Source: Photobacterium sp. TY1-4 (GTDB taxonomy: Bacteria > Pseudomonadota > Gammaproteobacteria > Enterobacterales > Vibrionaceae). Taken from it: a DNA stretch of 64,000 nt. The stretch's first letter is position 1; each line of letters begins with the position of its first letter. Made by a program: the position numbers and the translations under genes. The stretch lies in assembly GCF_025398175.1 (NCBI RefSeq), contig NZ_CP099734.1, forward strand, positions 2,108,001 to 2,172,000. The letters are read 5' to 3'. Below, piece after piece: positions 58,187 to 64,000 of the stretch. The notes below the pieces were generated by a model. It searched no databases. It had not been told where the DNA came from and was given only the letters and a program-made list of their open reading frames with translations.

Positions 58187-58669
58187 GTGGAAAAAGTCGC
58201 TATTTTCGTCGATGTACAAAACATCTACTACACCGTGAAAGATACTTATGGCTGTAACTTTGATTACAACGCCTTTTGGGCTGAAGCGACGCAAGGACGA
58301 GAAGTCGTTGCCGCGTATGCCTATGCCATCCACCGGGGCGATGAAAAGCAGCGGCAGTTTCAGAATATCCTGCGTGGTATTGGCTTCGAGGTGAAGCTCA
58401 AACCTTTTATTCAACGCAGCGACGGCTCGGCGAAAGGCGACTGGGATGTCGGGATCACGTTAGATGTCATTGAGCATGCGCCGGAAGTCGATCGGGTGAT
58501 TCTACTCTCCGGCGACGGGGATTTTGATTTACTGGTCGATAAAGTGCGTTCGCGCTACCAGGCGGATGTTGAGATCTATGGCGTGCCGGCGCTCACCGCC
58601 AGCTCGCTGATTGATGCCGCCAGCCATTTTCGGGAAATCGAGCATACCCTGTTGCTTAACCGCAAGTAA
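58187..58669 (+). CDS. NYN-domain (LabA/DUF88-like) protein
   Basis: This 160-residue protein has the PIN-like NYN fold: VAIFVDVQNIYYTV at the start, KGDWDVGITLDVIEH with the central acidic residues, and VILLSGDGDFDLLVDKV near residue 105. These Asp positions form the putative metal site of a ribonuclease-like domain, although no activity is established for most members. The GTG at 58187 is the only reasonable start. It faces the CDF gene, with the stops 7 bp apart. Confidence 0.87.
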   Translation: MEKVAIFVDVQNIYYTVKDTYGCNFDYNAFWAEATQGREVVAAYAYAIHRGDEKQRQFQNILRGIGFEVKLKPFIQRSDGSAKGDWDVGITLDVIEHAPEVDRVILLSGDGDFDLLVDKVRSRYQADVEIYGVPALTASSLIDAASHFREIEHTLLLNRK

Positions 58670-58676
58670 TTCAAAT

Positions 58677-59372
58677 TCACTCCACCCCACTGTTGGCCAG
58701 CTTGCCGGTCTGTGACTGACCGGCAACAGCACCACGCAAATCACCCAGTGCGCCATAGACCATTCGCAACGGCACAATCACAAAGTAAATCGACGCCACC
58801 ACCACCATCACCGGATCAGCGTAGACCGCATACTCCGCCCAAGGCGTGAAACGCATCACCGATGCCAGAATAAAGCCAATCATCACCGCACCGCTGATCA
58901 CCGTATCCATCAGCCACTGGTTAATCTCAGCAGTCACTAAACCCGACCGGATCTTTTTCCCCTGCGTGGCCATCACCCACATGGTTGCGAGACAGCCAAG
59001 CACATTCACCACCCCAAACAGCAGGGCCAGTCCGGCATCCACCTCCCGGCCGCCATGAAGGATCGCCACCACCGCAGAGCTGAATGACAAGCAACACATC
59101 ACGGTAATCACAATGCCTTTCAACGCAATCACCGCGGGTTCAATTATCGCAACGCGCTCCGGCTGCGCGGCGACCGCCGGGTTGCGGATATACGCCGCTG
59201 CAGCCAGGGATACCAGGGTTAATGCCAGGCTGATGAAGGAATAAGCACCGTCGAAAACGATCACTAACGACCCCATCCACAGCCCAAGGCCAATCCCCAT
59301 CAGGGCAAACATCAAGGAGGAAAATGTGGAGAACTGAAGTAACCGGCGTTCTAATTGTATATTGGTCAACAT
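58677..59372 (-). CDS. Cation diffusion facilitator-like membrane transporter
   Basis: This 231-residue protein has about six membrane helices. TM2 contains VFDGAYSFISLALTL, the CDF metal-site Asp position, and TM5 contains NQWLMDTVISGAVM, with another Asp. It lacks the long C-terminal cytoplasmic domain of full-length CDF proteins (about 300 residues), so it is a short variant. It is presumably an inner-membrane divalent-metal antiporter. The ATG at 59372 follows AGAGGT. A longer frame to 59426 has no family similarity. It is divergent from an LTTR gene. Confidence 0.8.
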   Translation of the reverse strand: MLTNIQLERRLLQFSTFSSLMFALMGIGLGLWMGSLVIVFDGAYSFISLALTLVSLAAAAYIRNPAVAAQPERVAIIEPAVIALKGIVITVMCCLSFSSAVVAILHGGREVDAGLALLFGVVNVLGCLATMWVMATQGKKIRSGLVTAEINQWLMDTVISGAVMIGFILASVMRFTPWAEYAVYADPVMVVVASIYFVIVPLRMVYGALGDLRGAVAGQSQTGKLANSGVE

Positions 59373-59541
59373 AACTACCTCTGACAAACCGACATATTTT
59401 TCGTCGGATATCTCGAATCTGATCACACAGCCGTAAGGTTACCTGATGATAGTTGGTTGCTATAATCACTGAGCGACAACTTTTTCGTCGCTAAAGCCAA
59501 TAAATTTTATTCATGACACGAATCATCTAAGCGGAGCCAAT

Positions 59542-60426
59542 GTGAAAATCAGCCAGGTCGAGATGTTCATCCATACCAGCCAAAGCGGCTCCATTGCGGA
59601 AGCGGCGAGAAAACTCAACAAAAGCCGCACCACCGTCAGCGCCGCCTTAAGTGCCTTGGAAGATGACTTGGGCGTCCAGCTACTCACCCGCTCCGGGAAC
59701 AAAGTGATGCTGACCGAGATCGGCGAAGCCATCGCCAACGACTGTGAGCGACTGCTGCAGATCAGCAAAGATATTGAGGACAAATGCCACCAGCACCTGA
59801 ACGGCGTCGAGACGAGCCTGCGAATTGCCCGGGATGATGCCCTGCCGGAAATCCTGTGGCGTCAGTTGATCCAAGCGATGAGTGAACGGTTTCCCAACAC
59901 CAGTATCTCGATTTATGTCGCGCCGCCACCGGAGCTGGAGCAGATGGTGCAGGAAAATATTGTGGATGTAGCGTATACCCTGCTCACCGATGATCACCGG
60001 ATTTCACAGGTGGCGCAGAACAAGCTGGGGCAGATCCGAATGATGTCTGTCGCCCATCAAGAGCATCCGCTCGGGCGGCTGCGCCAGGTCAAACGCAGCG
60101 ATATGGATCGCTACACTGAGGTTGCCCTGGCCTATATTGACGACGAGAGCCTGAAAGCTTTCACGCCAAGGGCCAGCAACTTTATTGCCCTACCCTTTTT
60201 TGAGCACATGCGTGATGCCGTACTGGACAATACCGGCTGGGCCTATGTCCCAGCGCTGCTGATCAATGAGTATTTACGGGAAGGCACGCTGAAGGTCCTC
60301 AAATACAATCAGGCGATGAGCTGGCAGTCTTATGGGGAAATAATGAAAAGCGACAGCCGTCCGGGAAGTGTGATCCAGTGGCTTTCCGATCAGCTGGCAG
60401 ACTATCTACTCGAAGCGAATCATTAA
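59542..60426 (+). CDS. LysR-family transcriptional regulator, divergent from CDF gene
   Basis: This 294-residue LTTR has a helix-turn-helix in SIAEAARKLNKSRTTVSAAL with LEDDLGVQLLTRSGNKV, and an effector domain from about residue 90. It starts with GTG preceded by CGGAG. It lies 169 bp from the divergent CDF-like gene, its likely target. Confidence 0.87.
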   Translation: MKISQVEMFIHTSQSGSIAEAARKLNKSRTTVSAALSALEDDLGVQLLTRSGNKVMLTEIGEAIANDCERLLQISKDIEDKCHQHLNGVETSLRIARDDALPEILWRQLIQAMSERFPNTSISIYVAPPPELEQMVQENIVDVAYTLLTDDHRISQVAQNKLGQIRMMSVAHQEHPLGRLRQVKRSDMDRYTEVALAYIDDESLKAFTPRASNFIALPFFEHMRDAVLDNTGWAYVPALLINEYLREGTLKVLKYNQAMSWQSYGEIMKSDSRPGSVIQWLSDQLADYLLEANH

Positions 60427-60462
60427 CCGATTGCCCCGCGTTAACGGGACTGCTATCTTCGC

Positions 60463-60504
60463 AAAAAAAAACAAGGCGACTGCCTGTAAAAGCAGTCGCC
60501 TTGT
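60463..60504 (-). terminator. Terminator of ydiJ
   Basis: On the minus strand a 13-bp stem (ACAAGGCGACTGC/GCAGTCGCCTTGT, eight-base loop) is followed by eight or more T residues. It lies 105 bp after the ydiJ stop. Between them, TGGCAAGCTTGCCA (near 60552) is a perfect 14-bp palindrome. Confidence 0.88.
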
Positions 60505-60608
60505 CTAGTTGATCAGCAGCTTACACCACAGCCAACCTGTTTCACTGGTCACCTGGCAAGCTTGCCACAGACATGGCAAGCTAAATCCAGAGCAAATGGA
60601 TGACCGAG

Positions 60609-63600
60609 TCAGCCCGCCTGGGTTGCCGACACAGGGTTCGCTCTGGCGACCTGCAGCAGAACCTGGACCGGGTGTTTCATCCGGATATGCTCAAACCGCT
60701 TCACCTGGCTGCGGCATGAATAACCGGTTGCCATACAACGCTCGGTATCGAGTTGCTCCAAGTTCGGCTGCCAGCTCAGATCGTAGATCCCGCGGGACAT
60801 CGCCAACTTGTCTTTTTCATGACCGAAAGTGCCGGCCATGCCGCAACATCCCACCGAAACCGGCATGAGATTCGCCCCGAACCCGGCAAAGATCTGCGCC
60901 CACTCTTTTTCCGCATTCGGCATTTTGGTTTTTTCCGTACAGTGCGCAAACAGGTACCAGCGATCCGCTTCGCGCATCGACCGGACCGGGAGCGACGGCA
61001 ACAGCGGCAGCAGCCATTCATGTGCGGTCATCACATGGAAGTCGCCGCGGGTCTCCCCCAGCACTTCCTGATATTCATCGCGATAACACAACACCAGTGC
61101 CGGATCGACCCCGACCAGCGGGATCCCAAGCTGGGCTAGTTGGTTGAGGAAATCTGCGGTATTGCGAGCGGTTTTAGCAAACTGACGCAGGAAGCCTTTC
61201 ACATGCTGCGCCTTGCCGTTCGGTTTAAACGGCACCAGCAGCGGTTTTTTGCCCAGAGTTTCCGCCAGCAGGACAAAATCACGTACCACTTCAGCGTCGT
61301 AATAACTGGTAAACGGATCCTGGACGATCAGCACATAGTCTTCACGCTCCTGCGCCGACAGGGCCTGTAACCATTGCAGATCAAACCGGGTCGCATGGTG
61401 GCCATCAAGCCCTTCCAGCAAGGTCGGGACCGACAGCGGCGGCATGTCGACATAACCGATGGTTTTCTCGGTCAACTTTTTCGACCATGACGGGCGCATC
61501 AGGGCATTGAAGGTCACCGGGGCCTTGGCCATCAGCGGCAGATAGTTTTCGACATACGCCACCAGATAGTCCTTGGCCGGACGCTGGTAACGGCTGTAGT
61601 AGAGATTCATAAAGCGGGAGCGGAAGCTCGGCACATCCACTTTGATCGGACACTGACTGGCGCAGGCCTTACAGGCCAGACAGCCGTTCATCGCGTCCAT
61701 CACTTCATGGGAGAAATCATACGTCTGCTTGCCGGCACCGAATGTATTTCTGAAGCGGTCGATGATTTGCTTCACCGACGGGGTGCGGCTCATCAGTTGC
61801 TCTTCGAGCTTCACCGGATCGATCCCCTGCTCGGCCAGCAGTCGCAACCACTCACGGACCAGCCCGGCCCGGCCTTTCGGCGAATGGCGGCGATCAGCTG
61901 TGATTTTCATCGACGGACACATCGGCGAGCTGGTGTCATAGTTAAAACATAACCCGTTGCCGTTACATTCCATCGCGCGGCTGAAGCTATCACGCACCTT
62001 GACCGGGATTTGGCGATCAAAAGTACCGCGTTTCACGCCATCGACTTGGACCAGCTCGGCATCACTATCCAGCGGGGTACAGATTTTCCCCGGGTTCATC
62101 CGGTTATCCGGGTCGAATGCCGCTTTGATCCGCCGCAGCTCAGTAAATAGCTCGTCGCCGAAAAATTCTGGGCCGTATTCAGAGCGGTAGCCTTTGCCGT
62201 GCTCGCCCCACATCAGGCCGCCGTATTTGGCCACCAGCGCCACGACCTGATCGGAAATCTCCTTCATCAGGCGTTCCTGCGCCGGATCGCACATGTCCAG
62301 CGCCGGACGCACGTGCAGTACCCCTGCATCCACGTGGCCGAACATCCCGTAGTCGAGTTGCTTTTCGTCCAACAGCTGGCGGAACTCGACGATAAAGTCG
62401 GCAAGGTTTTCCGGTGGCACACAGGTATCTTCGGCAAACGGCACCGGCTTTTTACTGCCTTTTGCGGCACCCAGCAAGCCAACCGCTTTTTTGCGCATGG
62501 TGTAAATTTTCTGGATCCCCGCCAGATCATCACACACCTGATAGCCAATCACCCCACTCTCACCGCGAGCCATCAACGCATCGAGCTGCGCACACAACGC
62601 CTCAACCTGACGACGGTTTTCCGCCGGATCATTACTGGCGTACTCGACCATGTTGATCCCGAGCAGGGTTTTCCCCGGTACATCTGTCAGCAAATCGCTG
62701 ACGGTATGCCAGACGATATCCTGCTTGGCCAGATTCAGTACCCGCGAATCCACCGTCTCCACCGACAGCGCCTCCGCTTCGACCATCATCGGGGCATTGC
62801 GCAGCGCCGAATCAAAACTGTCGTACTTAATATTGACCAGAGTGCGGGATTTCGGGATTGGGGTAATATTGAGTTTTGCCTCGGCAATAAACGCCAGCGA
62901 GCCTTCCGCGCCGCACAACAGGCGTGCAATATCAAACTGCGACATCGCCTCATCATAGCCGTGCTTGAGGTCATACCCGGTCAGAAAGCGGTTCAGCGGC
63001 GGGAATTTATCGAGGATTTGCTGACGCTTGTCGCGACACACCTGCGCCGAAACCCGGAGCGCCCGGGCGGCAAAATCATCGCCCTGGCTCTGTACCGCCA
63101 GCGCTTGCTCCGTCAGAGGCGCGGTGTCGAGCACTGAGCCGTCCACCAGCACCGCTTTGAGCGCCAGCACATGATCCGAGGTTTTACCGTATTTCAGGGA
63201 GCCCTGACCGGATGCATCGGTGTTAATCATCCCGCCGATGGTGGCCCGGTTACTGGTCGACAGATCCGGCGAGAAGAAAAAACCGTGGGGACGCAGCGCA
63301 TCATTGAGCTGATCTTTGATCACCCCGGTTTGCACCCGAACCCAGCCCTCTTCCGGATTCACTTCCAGGATTTGGTTCATGTGGCGGGATAAATCAACCA
63401 CGATCCCCGGGGTCAGTGACTGCCCGTTGGTGCCGGTACCGCCGCCCCGGGCAGAAAAGGTGATGGCCCGAAATTCAGCCTGCTGGCCGATTTGGCCAAT
63501 CCGCACCAAATCTTCGGTCGAGCGCGGCAGCACCACGGCCTGCGGCAGTTGCTGATAGACACTATTATCGGTTGCAACCGCCAGACGGCTGGCATAACTC

Positions 63601-63698
63601 TGCTCAATATCGCCGGTGAACCCGGCTTGTTCTAATGCATGCAGATAAGACAGTACGACATCGTCGATACTATTCTGATGGGTCAATACAGGTAACAT
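60609..63698 (-). CDS. ydiJ: FAD/Fe-S D-2-hydroxyacid dehydrogenase, YdiJ type
   Basis: This 1029-residue protein is near the E. coli YdiJ length (1018). An N-terminal FAD-binding PCMH domain contains SARGGGTGTNGQSLTPG and GGMINTDASGQGSLKYG. An FAD-linked oxidase C-terminal domain follows, then a ferredoxin-type CLACKACASQCPIKVDV. Last is a CCG-type cysteine-rich region (VGCCGMAGTFGHEKDKL, with TGYSCRSQV). YdiJ-type enzymes oxidise D-2-hydroxyglutarate or D-lactate-like substrates and pass electrons to the quinone pool. AAGGAGAG before the ATG is strong. It is monocistronic. Confidence 0.94.
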   Translation of the reverse strand: MLPVLTHQNSIDDVVLSYLHALEQAGFTGDIEQSYASRLAVATDNSVYQQLPQAVVLPRSTEDLVRIGQIGQQAEFRAITFSARGGGTGTNGQSLTPGIVVDLSRHMNQILEVNPEEGWVRVQTGVIKDQLNDALRPHGFFFSPDLSTSNRATIGGMINTDASGQGSLKYGKTSDHVLALKAVLVDGSVLDTAPLTEQALAVQSQGDDFAARALRVSAQVCRDKRQQILDKFPPLNRFLTGYDLKHGYDEAMSQFDIARLLCGAEGSLAFIAEAKLNITPIPKSRTLVNIKYDSFDSALRNAPMMVEAEALSVETVDSRVLNLAKQDIVWHTVSDLLTDVPGKTLLGINMVEYASNDPAENRRQVEALCAQLDALMARGESGVIGYQVCDDLAGIQKIYTMRKKAVGLLGAAKGSKKPVPFAEDTCVPPENLADFIVEFRQLLDEKQLDYGMFGHVDAGVLHVRPALDMCDPAQERLMKEISDQVVALVAKYGGLMWGEHGKGYRSEYGPEFFGDELFTELRRIKAAFDPDNRMNPGKICTPLDSDAELVQVDGVKRGTFDRQIPVKVRDSFSRAMECNGNGLCFNYDTSSPMCPSMKITADRRHSPKGRAGLVREWLRLLAEQGIDPVKLEEQLMSRTPSVKQIIDRFRNTFGAGKQTYDFSHEVMDAMNGCLACKACASQCPIKVDVPSFRSRFMNLYYSRYQRPAKDYLVAYVENYLPLMAKAPVTFNALMRPSWSKKLTEKTIGYVDMPPLSVPTLLEGLDGHHATRFDLQWLQALSAQEREDYVLIVQDPFTSYYDAEVVRDFVLLAETLGKKPLLVPFKPNGKAQHVKGFLRQFAKTARNTADFLNQLAQLGIPLVGVDPALVLCYRDEYQEVLGETRGDFHVMTAHEWLLPLLPSLPVRSMREADRWYLFAHCTEKTKMPNAEKEWAQIFAGFGANLMPVSVGCCGMAGTFGHEKDKLAMSRGIYDLSWQPNLEQLDTERCMATGYSCRSQVKRFEHIRMKHPVQVLLQVARANPVSATQAG

Positions 63699-63823
63699 TG
63701 CTCTCCTTGTCCAGTATTACCGCCGTTCCCTACGGCTACTGGCCTCTCTTATAGAAATCGTTTGCCCTCACTTTACCGCACTCCAAATATGAAACAAAGC
63801 GTGACATTGCGCACGGCGCTAAA

Positions 63824-64000
63824 TCAGTGAGGAATCCTGGCAATCCGTTCCTGACGGCGGATGATGACGGATGGTGCCCCCACCAGCCACATCAACGCCA
63901 GCGCCCAGCCGATGGCCCAGATCACCAACACCATGGCATTGACCGAACTGTGGTCGGAAATCAATTCGGTGACCAGCATCACCAGGCTCACCCCCACCAC
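63824..64000 (-). CDS. C-terminal fragment of an unassigned membrane protein (cut by window edge)
   Basis: Fifty-eight codons of open frame run from the window edge to a TGA at 63824-63826. The fragment has two hydrophobic stretches (VVGVSLVMLVTELI and AMVLVIWAIGWALALMWLVG) and a basic tail, IIRRQERIARIPH. Its N-terminus lies outside the window, so no family can be given. The 125 bp between this stop and the ydiJ start contain no gene. Confidence 0.6.
   Translation of the reverse strand: MVGVSLVMLVTELISDHSSVNAMVLVIWAIGWALALMWLVGAPSVIIRRQERIARIPH

Noticed and set aside
1..64000. CRISPR arrays, tRNA, rRNA, prophage or phage-like genes
   Set aside because: No regularly spaced direct repeats of CRISPR size, no tRNA or rRNA signatures and no phage structural genes were seen on either strand.

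Overview
The window comes from a gammaproteobacterium, most likely a member of the Vibrionaceae. The evidence is a PstSCAB set without phoU beside a chemoreceptor, a CNT-family NupC of the Vibrio type, an Aer-like receptor, glpABC, metE/metR with MetJ boxes, YgiQ, YdiJ and Vibrio-style UUCG terminators. The many transporters, eight LysR regulators (LTTRs) and lack of core ribosomal or replication genes would suit a secondary chromosome, but that is inference. Base composition is fairly GC-rich (about half or a little more), apart from an AT-rich accessory block at about 49.4-52.5 kb.

Layout. 1-6142 (minus): a surface-glycan operon transcribed wecB > nfrB > nfrA, resembling the phage N4 receptor glycan system. 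nfrA runs off the left edge. 6.2-12 kb: a DUF805 membrane protein, an LTTR divergent from lactate permease lldP, and an MFS transporter divergent from an LTTR. 12.19-13.60 kb: a complete IS4-family element inserted inside a terminator hairpin. 13.7-19 kb: nupC, a lipoprotein cytochrome c, an LTTR and a chemoreceptor. 19.0-22.5 kb: pstSCAB behind Pho-box-like sites. 22.6-28 kb: an LTTR divergent from an RND efflux pair. 28.4-32.5 kb: a META-domain lipoprotein, metE and metR. 32.6-35.2 kb: DUF4250, an unassigned membrane protein and a diguanylate cyclase. 35.4-39.7 kb: glpABC. 39.7-42 kb: a ynfM/ynfL-like divergent pair. 42.2-45.4 kb: dcuC and an Aer-like receptor. 45.6-49.2 kb: a ClbS/DfsB-type protein, an LTTR, an old yellow enzyme and glutaredoxin 2.

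49.4-54.2 kb is the accessory block. It looks like a short integron-type cassette array with no integrase in view. It holds a DUF2971-like gene split by an IS630-family element, an unrecognised 252-residue protein flanked by attC-like core sites, and a small lipoprotein gene broken by a second, unrelated IS4-family element and by a frameshift. 54.2-64 kb returns to housekeeping-type genes: a hairpin-rich leader before ygiQ, a 51-residue membrane protein, yggN, a NYN-domain protein, a CDF-like transporter with a divergent LTTR, ydiJ and a truncated membrane protein at the right edge.

Functional themes are carbon and redox metabolism under changing oxygen (lactate, glycerol-3-phosphate, C4-dicarboxylates, D-2-hydroxy acids), c-di-GMP-linked surface glycan, phosphate uptake, and chemotaxis/aerotaxis. 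All coordinates and motifs were read by eye. No database search was run.
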